A DNA stretch of 38,140 nt from an uncultured Planctomycetaceae bacterium (lineage in GTDB: Bacteria; Planctomycetota; Planctomycetia; Pirellulales; UBA1268). The stretch covers positions 1 through 38,140 of the forward strand of contig CAJXFK010000012.1 of NCBI GenBank assembly GCA_913052575.1. Reading direction: 5' to 3'. Shown in pieces: positions 1-10,400 of the stretch (position 1 is the first letter of the stretch; every line of letters starts with the position of its first letter). A program made the position numbers and the translations under genes. Under the pieces are notes generated by a model. That model was not told where the DNA came from. It did not search any database and saw nothing but the letters and a program-made list of their open reading frames with translations.

Positions 1-349
1 AGATCATGATTGAGACTACAACTGGAGAAAAGGAGTTAGCGATCGTGCCTCGCCAGAAGAACTGGGGCCGATTTACATGGAAGCCATAAAGCGACGCTGT
101 CGTCCCCGAAACGGCTGAGAACTGATCATGCGACAAATAGGTGCAAAACATTTTGATGGTAGTTTTGCGTCTAGATGTACGTGTATGTTCAATAAAAAAT
201 TGAACGATGGGTTGAGTGATCTTAGTTCAAGCCTGCGGCTTTTATTCAGATGAGGGCCATGGAGAGAATGCAGTTGGAGATAATCAATAGCCTGCAACCC
301 GGCTGAAATTCTACGTGAATACACGTGAGTGTGACGTAATGTGAGTTGG

Positions 350-3300
350 CTATTGGGCTGGTATAGGTATTACTAAAGGCATGCCGCCATCGGAGATGGT
401 GCTCGTGGCGCCGGCAATCAATCTCTGTTGATCTGTAAACTCAAGCCGAACGTTGTCAGATATCCGACCATTTGTTGCTTGAATAAGAAAGGTGTGCCGT
501 ATTCTGCAGATATCCGGCTCGACCATGTGGCTTGCTGATAGAGACGCGCCAGATACTACAGCTTTCAGGAGCGGCAAGTGTGACGACTGTTCAGCAGGAT
601 GTTCTTCAACAACACTCACTTCAATAATGTTTTTTGATTGTGGCTTTTTACGAGTAACTAATATCTTGGAACCCGGTAAACCAGGGAAGGAAAATTCCTT
701 CTCTACTTCTTCTGATAAGTCATTGACGAGTATTAGAAGGTCAGGATTCACCTGATCAAACCGAAACCACGCCTTGACGAGTGCTTTAGTTGCGAGGGGT
801 GGCCACTGCGGTGCGATAAGATCAAACACCGGTACAGATCGGTTTTTTTGAAGTGTCATATCGTAGAAGGTATACGGTATGCCGATTGGCTTATCTTGTT
901 TCAGTGGTTGGACTTCGACCCAGATGCTCGTTGGGCGTTGCGAATAGCTGTTTGCTTCATCGTTCTGTATCGATATTGGGATTCGCACGTCGTTCATGGT
1001 GCGAGATGCCAAGTGCACACCGAAGAAACTTTTTCTTCGAGAATCAATTGGATCAACAAGACCACTTTTACTATCACGAAGTCCTTGTTCAGTTCCGCCA
1101 TCATATCGCCGAAACTCAATGGATCGCCCGCCATTTGTGACATAAAGATCTAACGATGTATTGTTTTCAGCAGCGAAGCGTCGAGATGGAGGACGAGGCC
1201 CTGTTTCTAAGAATGCATCGTAATTGACAATACTTCGAGGTATCGAGCGAGGTAGTGTGCAAGTTTCCTCAAGGTGGAGAGTTTTGTTTACAGCATTCGG
1301 GCCCGAAACTCTCCACTGTAAAAGTCGAAATGAATCACGAAGAGATTTTAAGAGTGCTGCTGGGTCAGTAGCTTCGTAGAACTTTCCACCCGAATTATGA
1401 GCTACATCTCGCACTTCAGCCATGCGCATTGCTCGCTCCATTCCATTCGACTCTAAAGCGAACCCGATGATATCAATTCGAAGCGGTATCGAACGGCGTA
1501 AATTCTTCTGCGCTAATTGTCTTGTGACTCCAGGTGCTGTTGTAAACTGGCCTCCCGATTGATCATTCGCACCGTCTGTTACAACAAGAACATGTCCTGG
1601 TATGGCACTGTGTGAGCCGTCAAAATCTGTACCGATGGCCTCCGAAATTGCACGATACAGCGGCGTTTCACCGCCAGGAGAGATTGGTGACAAAATACTG
1701 TCTATTTCAAGTGCGACGCCTTGTGTGAGCGGTTGCATAGGTAACACTTGCTCAACATCATCTCCTGGAACCAGATTAAATGGTTGATCATTTTTCTTGG
1801 CAGTATCTTTTGCTTTTTGGCCAAGATCTGTCAGTGAGGAAGAGTAGTTTCCCTTTTCATCACGACTCCATTGTGTTCGGTGTCCATAGAGCCACAGTGA
1901 AACATCCCAGTCACCAGCTGAGACTAGATTATCGAGGACTTGTTGGACAGCCGCGCGACCAGCATCCAGTCGAGTTCGCCCGTCCATCATTCTGCGTCCC
2001 ATACTTCCTGAACAATCAAAAATAATTGCAACGGCTTGAGTCTGAGAAGCATCACCGTGGACGGTGATTTTACTCAGGTCACTAGACTGTGTATGCCACT
2101 GTGTCATTCGTGAGGCTGTTGCTGATACGACAGGAACCCCTTGGACCATTTTGTGGCCTCGATACCAGACTACAAAGTCAAGAGCAGGAACTTCATTTTC
2201 TTCAAGGCGGCGACTAATTGCAGCATCAATTTTCCAAGATTCAGGTTTTGTGTTGTCATATAAGCAAACCGGCAGTTGTGTGATAGGCTTCGAAGAAGAG
2301 TCTTTAATTAATGTCGGTAACGGCTCCGACTCCGCACCGGGTGCCAACCAAACTGTTGCCACTCCTCCGGGGATCCCCGGTGATGAGGGCTCAAGCTTTA
2401 TTGAAAGAGAGGCAGGGAGGTCAGAAGACAATGGCGCAAGCGTAATACGTCGTGGTGAGAGTTCGATTCTGGAAAATTCTTCAATTGAAACTTCTGCGTC
2501 ACTAAGACGTTCCTCGAATTCCTGTTCAAGAAGATCGTCACGTTTGGCACCGTATTTATCTGTTACAATTGTAGCTATGCTGAGTAGACGCCGTGACTTA
2601 ACGAGGCAAAATGGTTCGCTGCCCGGGGCAATGGCATTCCAGAAATCATCGAGTGTCAATTCCGATAAACGTATCAACCGTCGATAAGTAAGATTGGCAA
2701 AATACGTGATTTCAGGGTCATGCTCTTTTCCAGTTATAAATTTCAGCTGGTCGCATACGAGAAGTGCATGGCGACGATTGTCCACAGAGGCACCCTCTAG
2801 GATCGCCAGAAGAGTTTTGGAGTTGTCAGAATTTTGCTGTGCAGCTCGGTTAACCTGGGTTTTAATTTTGGAAAAATCTTCATCAAAATTGCGAGATACC
2901 TTCCTTAATACGGAGGATTGAAGTCCTACGTAGGCGGCAAATTCTTCTGTTGAAGATGGAAGCCTGTTTTGCTGTGGAACATCATCAAGAAATTGCGCGG
3001 TGACAGGGAATGAAAAAGAACCATCTACGCGTACACTTCCTTGCTCAAAATTAGATTCTGTGCTCTGTTTGATTGGTTTTGTTACGCGAGCAAAATTCTT
3101 TGCATATTCCTCAATAAGTTGTTGTTCAAGTTGATTGGATCTCATGAGCAATTGAATTCTGGTGCCAGCGGGAATGAGCGGGGTAAGCAAGGCCCGGCGT
3201 ATTGCGCCGAGAGTTTGAGGGCTGTCCGGCGCGGCTGCAGCGAGATTCCTGCAGTGATCGAGGTAGCTGTTGAGAAGCTTTTTAAAGTTTTTATCAGCAG

Positions 3301-5476
3301 CCTGCTGATACTTTTCAATAAAAGTAAATTGCTTCTGAGAATCCCGTTCGGCAGGGCTCGCCAGCATTGCGAGGCTTCGAAAGCTGCGGTAATACCGTCG
3401 GCATGAAGTAAGTAAGTCTTTTATAAAACTTGGCTGAAGTGTTGAGGGTTTTTGCTGGTCTGCTTGTATTTGTGCTTCCCGTGTCCACCAATCAAGAAGA
3501 TAAGGCAATTCTGAGTTGAGTTGATCAAGTGTTTTGAGGACCTGCCACCGCCGAGTAAGTTCACTTTTCAGTACTTTGAAATCATTGTGTACCTGTGCAG
3601 CGAGATCAACCGCGTCCCGCATGGAATCTGAGTCACCCACAAAGGTGAGGTCGATTGCTCTTCTGAGCATGTCCATAGCCTGTTTAAAATTTCGTTGATC
3701 TGCCGGTGAAGAGTGGAGCCGTCTAGATCGGCCAATTGCGATGTTCCGTGAATCTGCGACACACTGAATAAGTTTTGGAAAGAGTGAAGGGGAACGGCTC
3801 CAAGCGTCATTCTGACTCCATTCTAAGAGCATTCTGATGAAATGGAGTTGCGCAGAACTAAAAGAATCATTATCTGGAGAAGGCCCGACGTAATCGAGCC
3901 AACGCCGAAGGTAAGGGCGACTAATATCTTTCCCCGAATCCATTCGCAATAAAAGAAGTTGCCATGCCTGTTTTAAGCGATCCTGCCATACATTGATATC
4001 ACCTGTCGTGGTTGCGACAGATTGTTTTGAATCTTCAAGTAGCTTGTCAATTGCCTCTAGCTCTGCCCGCTGATCACTTTCTGGACTCTCAGTCAGTTGG
4101 GCCAATTCCTGGTCAAGCAGTACATACTCTAAAGAAGTGATGGGGCGTTGAAGCCTGCTTTCAAGTTGCTCAGCAAACGCATCGTTCACGCCTTGTATTT
4201 TCGATGTGGCAATGCCGTAGTGTCGTAGCCGCTCCGAACGAAGTAAAAGATTTTGATATGTGCCCCATAAGACAGGTCTTGTATTTTTTCGTAATTTACG
4301 GATTTCATCAACAGCGTTCCACCGTTGTGTCAACCAACTGATGTCAGGTATTGATAGAGATTTGATATTGAGTGTACCTCTTGGTCCTTTAGACCAACTC
4401 AACATCACGCTGTCTGACTTGATGGAAGTTTTGAGACCTGGAGAAGATGTACCAAGCAGTTTCGGTGTTTGACGTGACCCAAAGACTGTAGTTGCAAAGT
4501 GATCAACTTTATTTTGAAGGTATTGGCTGAGTTCAAGTAGGGAAACTTGTCCGTCACTATTTCCATATGGTTTTGCATCGGCAACTCCTTGAAGGCCTCT
4601 AGCGAAGTGCGTTGTGAACGAAGAACCACCAAGGTATTCGCTTGTCAATATTCTTTGACCGGCTGAATAAGGCAACATGACCCATAGTCGATCATGATTT
4701 CCTTGATCAACTATTGTCTCTACAGCTGCAGGAAATCCTGTTCCAGCGAGACCTGATGGCCATGACTGTTCATCTTTCCCGCAGTCTAAGACAGTCACTA
4801 CATTGATATTTGGTTGAACAGCAGCACGAATGCCAGCTAGAAGTCGTTCTACTGAAATGAAGTCGGCATCCGAAAGCGCCAGTGGTTGAGCACTTTTAAG
4901 TGGAGGCACGAGAAAAGGTTTACCGGTTTTATCAATGGCTGCAATGGCGGTTATGTAGACCAATACGGTGTTGCGATCCGGCCCACCAGGACGAGCTTCT
5001 TTGAGTGTTCGTGTGATGTAAGGCATGAAATCTGTGCCGGTCGTGAGTTCTCCAAATGCCGAGCTGATGTCACTAACAGTTGCAGCCATGGGCGCAAAAA
5101 ATCCATTTCCTGGAGAATTGAGGTCAAGAAGAAGTTTTTTGTCTTCTTCTACCAAAGGCAGTGGGCCAAAGGGGGCTTGATAGTTCGTTGCAAATGCGGT
5201 GACTATTGGAATAGGCCTGTGAAGTGTCAACAAAAGTTGCACAAGAAAGACAAGCACTCCGATCGTTGCAGAGGTAATGAATAAACGAGAAGTCCAGAGC
5301 AGAACCCGCTCAAGGATCGTTCGCTGGAAGTCAGAACTCCTCCATGATTTTGAAGGGCTCGAGTCGTTGTTGAGGAGGCTTTGTTCAGGTATATAATCTG
5401 CACCGTCAGACATTTTTGCCTGGCTTTTAGTTCGCCACGATTGCGGTTTCGAAGAGCTTTTTTTATCTGGACCCAT
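350..5476 (-). CDS. Giant (1708 aa) single-TM protein: N-terminal TM, degenerate caspase-like (peptidase C14-like) domain, long helical middle, vWA domain with intact MIDAS, C-terminal beta-rich region
   Basis: ORF track. TM around aa 62-84 (LFITSATIGVLVFLVQLLL). Caspase-like fold features: VLVYITAIAAID, VVTVLDCGKD, SAGQRILTSE...SSFTTHFARGLQGVAD...DGQVSLLELSQYL. vWA: AIIFDCSGSMG (DxSxS), GGETPLYRAI, VLVVTDGAND. Confidence 0.85.
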   Translation of the reverse strand: MGPDKKSSSKPQSWRTKSQAKMSDGADYIPEQSLLNNDSSPSKSWRSSDFQRTILERVLLWTSRLFITSATIGVLVFLVQLLLTLHRPIPIVTAFATNYQAPFGPLPLVEEDKKLLLDLNSPGNGFFAPMAATVSDISSAFGELTTGTDFMPYITRTLKEARPGGPDRNTVLVYITAIAAIDKTGKPFLVPPLKSAQPLALSDADFISVERLLAGIRAAVQPNINVVTVLDCGKDEQSWPSGLAGTGFPAAVETIVDQGNHDRLWVMLPYSAGQRILTSEYLGGSSFTTHFARGLQGVADAKPYGNSDGQVSLLELSQYLQNKVDHFATTVFGSRQTPKLLGTSSPGLKTSIKSDSVMLSWSKGPRGTLNIKSLSIPDISWLTQRWNAVDEIRKLRKNTRPVLWGTYQNLLLRSERLRHYGIATSKIQGVNDAFAEQLESRLQRPITSLEYVLLDQELAQLTESPESDQRAELEAIDKLLEDSKQSVATTTGDINVWQDRLKQAWQLLLLRMDSGKDISRPYLRRWLDYVGPSPDNDSFSSAQLHFIRMLLEWSQNDAWSRSPSLFPKLIQCVADSRNIAIGRSRRLHSSPADQRNFKQAMDMLRRAIDLTFVGDSDSMRDAVDLAAQVHNDFKVLKSELTRRWQVLKTLDQLNSELPYLLDWWTREAQIQADQQKPSTLQPSFIKDLLTSCRRYYRSFRSLAMLASPAERDSQKQFTFIEKYQQAADKNFKKLLNSYLDHCRNLAAAAPDSPQTLGAIRRALLTPLIPAGTRIQLLMRSNQLEQQLIEEYAKNFARVTKPIKQSTESNFEQGSVRVDGSFSFPVTAQFLDDVPQQNRLPSSTEEFAAYVGLQSSVLRKVSRNFDEDFSKIKTQVNRAAQQNSDNSKTLLAILEGASVDNRRHALLVCDQLKFITGKEHDPEITYFANLTYRRLIRLSELTLDDFWNAIAPGSEPFCLVKSRRLLSIATIVTDKYGAKRDDLLEQEFEERLSDAEVSIEEFSRIELSPRRITLAPLSSDLPASLSIKLEPSSPGIPGGVATVWLAPGAESEPLPTLIKDSSSKPITQLPVCLYDNTKPESWKIDAAISRRLEENEVPALDFVVWYRGHKMVQGVPVVSATASRMTQWHTQSSDLSKITVHGDASQTQAVAIIFDCSGSMGRRMMDGRTRLDAGRAAVQQVLDNLVSAGDWDVSLWLYGHRTQWSRDEKGNYSSSLTDLGQKAKDTAKKNDQPFNLVPGDDVEQVLPMQPLTQGVALEIDSILSPISPGGETPLYRAISEAIGTDFDGSHSAIPGHVLVVTDGANDQSGGQFTTAPGVTRQLAQKNLRRSIPLRIDIIGFALESNGMERAMRMAEVRDVAHNSGGKFYEATDPAALLKSLRDSFRLLQWRVSGPNAVNKTLHLEETCTLPRSIPRSIVNYDAFLETGPRPPSRRFAAENNTSLDLYVTNGGRSIEFRRYDGGTEQGLRDSKSGLVDPIDSRRKSFFGVHLASRTMNDVRIPISIQNDEANSYSQRPTSIWVEVQPLKQDKPIGIPYTFYDMTLQKNRSVPVFDLIAPQWPPLATKALVKAWFRFDQVNPDLLILVNDLSEEVEKEFSFPGLPGSKILVTRKKPQSKNIIEVSVVEEHPAEQSSHLPLLKAVVSGASLSASHMVEPDICRIRHTFLIQATNGRISDNVRLEFTDQQRLIAGATSTISDGGMPLVIPIPAQ

Positions 5477-5563
5477 AACAGTTTCTGCGATGAAATTGAG
5501 TTGAATGAAGTGTCATGTGATGTTGGCTTTTTATTATTTGAACGACATGAAGATTTCTGTTTC

Positions 5564-7267
5564 TTATCTGTTTTGTAAGGCGTTGGGACGATTTTTTACA
5601 ATGAAAAAATCATGGACAAACTGTATCAAAACCGCGAGTGTTATCAGTGTTGCGGGAATACGTAGCCATGTGACTAGTCGAGGTGCTTGTAATGCAGCGG
5701 TATTCTGCTCGGTGTGCTTTTCGCTAGATTCAGACGATGGGTTTCTATGAGCAACGACTTTATTGTTTTGTCCTGGTACGACCATGGTTTTTGTTGATGG
5801 AATTCGAGGTGCGGCGATGGTGTGGTTAGATTTTGTAGCCGTAGCATTTGGAAGAGCAGGTCTCGGTAGTTTTGGTTGACTTTGAACAATTTTTGCTGCA
5901 GGTTTGGTGAGTGAGTGAGACGAAGGTAACCCAATGCCAGCCCATCTCGGATTGTTTTCTAGAAATGATCGTTGATGTTCGGTGCTTCTTGGTGGTAGCT
6001 GAATGTTGTGAATTGAGTTCTGTGTGCCAGCAGATGCATGTTGTTGCAGGGTCGAGTCATTGATATGAGTCTGGTTAGAAGATTTGTTCGTCCTGTTTAC
6101 CGGGCTTTCAGTAGATGCCTGTCTAGTATTTATCCATGGGTGAGGGATTATCTCAGCGTAGCGATCTTCTTGTTCAGTATTGTTGGAGGGGGTAGATCGT
6201 TTTGATCGGCGTAATAGAACACTTTTTATTGCCTGTCGGACTGGTTTTTCCGACACGGCTTGTGGCGATGGTGGTGGTAGTTGTTCTACAGGGAATTGAA
6301 GAGATTCTGGGATGGCCGCGGGAGTAGGCTGTTGATCAGAGTTGAAATCATCAGGAGGAATAGTAAAAAGTGGTCGGTCAATAAAACATGGTTCATTATC
6401 GTCGCTATATGGTAATTCGCGATCAGTTACGATGGGCAATTCTCGTACGACTTGTGAATTAAATCCACTAGCAAACTGTTGGCAGTCGCAAGCTTGGCAA
6501 GCCTGGAGTGCTAATTCTGCAACCGTCCGGACCCGTTCACTTGTTTCAAGAAAACATCCGTTTTCGTCACGTCCATGGGCTAGCTGTTCGAGTTTCTTTC
6601 TCATGTCTGGGCTGCAACACGGTCCGTGTCCATTTCCACAGGGACATTCTTCTTTTGAAGGATCTTTGCAAACTGGTTTGCCTGTGATATGGGACATGAC
6701 TTTCTCTTGACACTCTTTCATTTTCTTGACACAGACACGCTCTTTTGGTGGTGCTTTTCCAAAAATACGATCAATGAAGTCACAGAACTTCTTCTCGATA
6801 GTTTTTTTAAGATCATGACAAACTTGAATACATCCAAGTGCTTTTCGTGTTGACTTTTTTTGTTCTCTCGACTGACACCCACTAGCAGTTTTGAGTGCAG
6901 CTAGTACCGCAGCGTATCGTACGGGTTCATCAGGATCGCCCATTGCAGCAACGATTGCTGGGCCGACTTCTGGATGTTCAGGAGAGCAGCCCATATTGGC
7001 AAGGTACTCCAAGGCCTTTTTCTTTTTGCAGATTTTATGTTTGGCAGCTTTTGCTTTAGCGGCTGCTTTAATTGCAGGGTTTTGAGAGTATTGGTCAGCA
7101 CCGATGCCAAGAGAGCTCCAGATAGTTGTCGGTGCTTCTTGCGCGTGCGATGTCAGTGTTGTCGTGTTAATTAAAATCATGACAACGAAAAGTCTGCGAA
7201 GGCACTGGTGTACGACACAGCACGTCAATAACGGCATCCATGATTTTTCCGTGTTCATTCTGTGCAT
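5564..7267 (-). CDS. Cys-rich HEAT-repeat-like exported protein (567 aa) with N-terminal signal, Pro/Ser/Asn-rich middle and C-terminal TM
   Basis: ORF track. Signal-like N-terminus (RLFVVMILINTTTLTSHAQ), HEAT-like segment (EVGPAIVAAMGDPDEPVRYAAVLALK-type), many Cys (CPCGNGHGPCC, CQACDC), C-terminal TM (LRIPATLITLAVLIQFVHDFFIV). Start codon uncertain. Confidence 0.75.
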   Translation of the reverse strand: MHRMNTEKSWMPLLTCCVVHQCLRRLFVVMILINTTTLTSHAQEAPTTIWSSLGIGADQYSQNPAIKAAAKAKAAKHKICKKKKALEYLANMGCSPEHPEVGPAIVAAMGDPDEPVRYAAVLAALKTASGCQSREQKKSTRKALGCIQVCHDLKKTIEKKFCDFIDRIFGKAPPKERVCVKKMKECQEKVMSHITGKPVCKDPSKEECPCGNGHGPCCSPDMRKKLEQLAHGRDENGCFLETSERVRTVAELALQACQACDCQQFASGFNSQVVRELPIVTDRELPYSDDNEPCFIDRPLFTIPPDDFNSDQQPTPAAIPESLQFPVEQLPPPSPQAVSEKPVRQAIKSVLLRRSKRSTPSNNTEQEDRYAEIIPHPWINTRQASTESPVNRTNKSSNQTHINDSTLQQHASAGTQNSIHNIQLPPRSTEHQRSFLENNPRWAGIGLPSSHSLTKPAAKIVQSQPKLPRPALPNATATKSNHTIAAPRIPSTKTMVVPGQNNKVVAHRNPSSESSEKHTEQNTAALQAPRLVTWLRIPATLITLAVLIQFVHDFFIVKNRPNALQNR

Positions 7268-7496
7268 TACTGTGAAATACAGGCTCGTTTATCCGTGTCG
7301 AGCGCATCCATGCTGCTCTTCTGGAAGGTTGGGAGACAACGAACTCCCACCTTTCATTTGTTATCGGTACTTGAAGTCTGCCGAATGATGCATGCAGAAG
7401 GGCCAACGGTCACCTTACTATGGAAGACTGTGACGATGAGGTAAGGCTGGGTGGCAACGCGGCAGTCTGTCGATCGTATCGTCTCAAATGAAATAT

Positions 7497-10400
7497 TTAT
7501 TGCATCTTAAGAGCAATCGTTGCTGGTGGGGCAGGGGATGCAGGCAGTGTAATTTTCATTAAATCTGACCGTCTTGTTGTGTTTCGAATAGCACCCTGCG
7601 CAGAGACGGAGTATTCGCCTGGCTCTAAGTTAGTAAACTGGAATTCACCTTTCTTTCCAGTCTTGACGGTTCGTTCTCCTGCAGGCCCTGTAAGGCTGAC
7701 AGAGACATCTGGTTCACCCTTCCCGTCAAGGGTGACACGACCAATAATATCGTTATTCGGACTGGCTGGTTTTGCGGCAATGTCAAGCCAGACACGATTT
7801 GGTGGGCTGCTCAATCCAACTTTATCAACAGCGCGTATGAGTAGTGGAAGTCGAACACCTGGTGATAATTTTTCCGTTTTAAGATTAATTTCATATCGAA
7901 CGTCACCAAGCCAAACCGCGGGCTCCCATTTTTCTGGTTTCCCAAGCCCTTTTATATCTACGGCCCATTCAACATTTGCAAGTCCAGAAACTCCTGGTCG
8001 AACACGATCTGGTGCGATAAAAAATCCATCTGATACATCATCAGCTACTCGTATTGGAATCTTAAGTTCTCTACCTACGATTACTGACGCTGATGGTGGT
8101 GAATCAATCTGGGGGGCTGTTCCGTCAAAGACAATTGTCCTGCTGTCAGTTGCACTTGTCTGTCTACCAGCGAATGAAACTCGTGCGATAGCAGTGACAT
8201 CAACATTGGAAAAGCCCTTTCCACTCGCCTCTACTTTCCAGTCAGAGACTTCAGTGGTGACTGAAAGTTGTTTCAGTTTTTTAGGCATCTTGAAAGTTAT
8301 TTGTCGGTCATTTCTTCCAGACCATGCAATCTGTTCACCAGCTCGGCTAGCAGACCCAACACTGATTGGACGAAAGACAATATCAATGGAACCGCTGTCA
8401 CCACGTGCGGTTTGAAAGGTGTCAGCAGGGGCATCGACTTCGAGGGAGAAGGGAATGACGGCAGTTGGTGAACGGACAAGTGTGCGCAGTGTTTCTGGTT
8501 GTTTTATACGAATGCTTCTCCAGTCATACTGGGGGTATTGAGCAACCTTGTCAGTTGTAGGCGAACATTCTAAGGAATAAATGAGAGCGCGAGGATAATC
8601 ATTGATATCAAGAGCAAAGTAAGCCTGTCCACGATCTGGACCAGTCCATGTTGCTATAGCAAAATCTGATAACGTCGACTTTTGAATGCGTATGTCGGGT
8701 TTTCTAGAGACAACAGAAGGCATAGTTTTAATTTGAGACTGATTGCGGCTCGGTGCAAGTAGTGGTTTGAGCGATGCGACAAGGCCTGCCGGTGGAAAGG
8801 CTTCAACTGCAGGAGAAAGTGGACGCAAAAGGACCCGTATTTCACGACGGCTGGCGTCATAGACGGCATTTGAATCAACGAAATGTCTAGGGTGAATTGG
8901 CGTTAGATGTATTCGAAAAACTATTTTGTTCGTTGTTCCAATCTGCGTGTAATCTTCTACAACGACCGCAAGTTCACTTCCCACTTGAATGTCTTTTTTT
9001 TGTTTTTCCGGCGCATCTGGTGAGGGGAGTGCTCCTTTTGTTTCAGGTTCCGAAATATCTTTTTCCGGTTCGTTCTGTTTCTCACCACTCTCATTTTCCT
9101 GGTCGCTTTTCTCTGCAGGAGGAGCAAGCTTAACCCTCGTTACCCCGGTGTCTGATTGAAGGGTTATATTCTTGGCGACTAGTATTGGCTTTAGTGATTT
9201 TTCTTTTTGATTAATTGCTGCGGCAAGTGCTTGAAAGGTTTCCAAGGCGGTTGTTTTAATGAGATCATTTTGTGCCGAAAATACCTGCACTGTAACCTGC
9301 TTTTTGATGTCAGAGAGATTTTCAATTCCTAATTCCCACTCTGTGGTGCCAGATGGCCATGGACGTAGGGTAAGTGTTGGCGCGGTTGATGCACGGCCAA
9401 TTCCAGTGGAATCAATGGGTTTGTTTGCTTTGTATGCAATATGAGTCCATCCGTTTGAATCTTTTGGACCGACAACGGTAAGAGGATGACCACGTGCGGC
9501 AAGGACAATGTCACGACTGTTGAGTAACGGTAAAACAATTTCTGCACACGTATTCTTGGTGCCTGCATGTAGGGTCATTTGAATTTTTGCAGACTGATCT
9601 TTCGTGAATAGGGTTGAGGTTGCAAGACGCTTTACCTCGAAGCGTGCTTGATTGCCCCTCCAACCAAGTTCTGATGCTGAGAATTTTATATTTCGGCCTA
9701 TTAGATCACCACTTAATCGAGACAGTTGAAATACAGCGGGATCGAATGAAAAAGAGACTTGGTCCTCGAATATCTCTTTGCTTGGGCCCTCGTAGGTAGC
9801 ATTGATGCCGATGCGGTCTTCATCAAATGTATTGTTTGCGATTTCAAGAGTGAGCGGTAACCTTTCGGGCAAATGGAGGTTCGGAGGTGGAAGGATTACT
9901 TCGCTATTAGCAGCAAAGGCATCCCGCCAGTCCAGTGAACGTAAAGCACCAGCCAGACAGTCGTTCTTAATCCGGTCTTGGGGATCACTAAACTCACGAG
10001 ACGTTGAAAGGGACTTAAGTTTTTGGAAAATCTTGGCAGTTACCCTGCCCAGTCCAAGTACTTTGTCAATTAGCTTATCGTTATCTTGTAAAGTCGAGAT
10101 CTTAGAAAGATCTTCGAGGTTGGTTTGTGCCTCTTGTATGTCCTCGCCGAGCTGCAAGATCATTTCGGGAGCATTGTCTTTTGCACTGAAGCCTAGTGCT
10201 ACCGAAAAGAAATCGAGTTGTAGGTTTACTAATCGCCTTATCTGCAAAAGGTCTGATTCTGTAAGCAAGCGTTTTGTTCTTATGGCTGCGTGCGACGCGG
10301 GAGTGAGTGCATTGGTAGTAAGTGCAGGTTTTTTTCTGGTCCCTAATAAGTACTGTTTTTTTAGGCGACTTCTAGTCGACTGGGTGATCGCAGGTGAGCC

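Noticed and set aside
73-324. 83-aa minus-strand ORF at the window start
   Set aside because: No recognisable domain or clear start context, and it contains an A/T-rich inverted repeat (187-205); probably non-coding.
2064-2687. 207-aa plus-strand ORF opposite the vWA giant gene
   Set aside because: Antisense to a clearly coding frame; low-complexity S/R-rich translation with no recognisable domain.
7579-8415. 278-aa plus-strand ORF opposite the 1704-aa gene
   Set aside because: Shadow ORF of the strong minus-strand coding sequence; no domain-like motifs.
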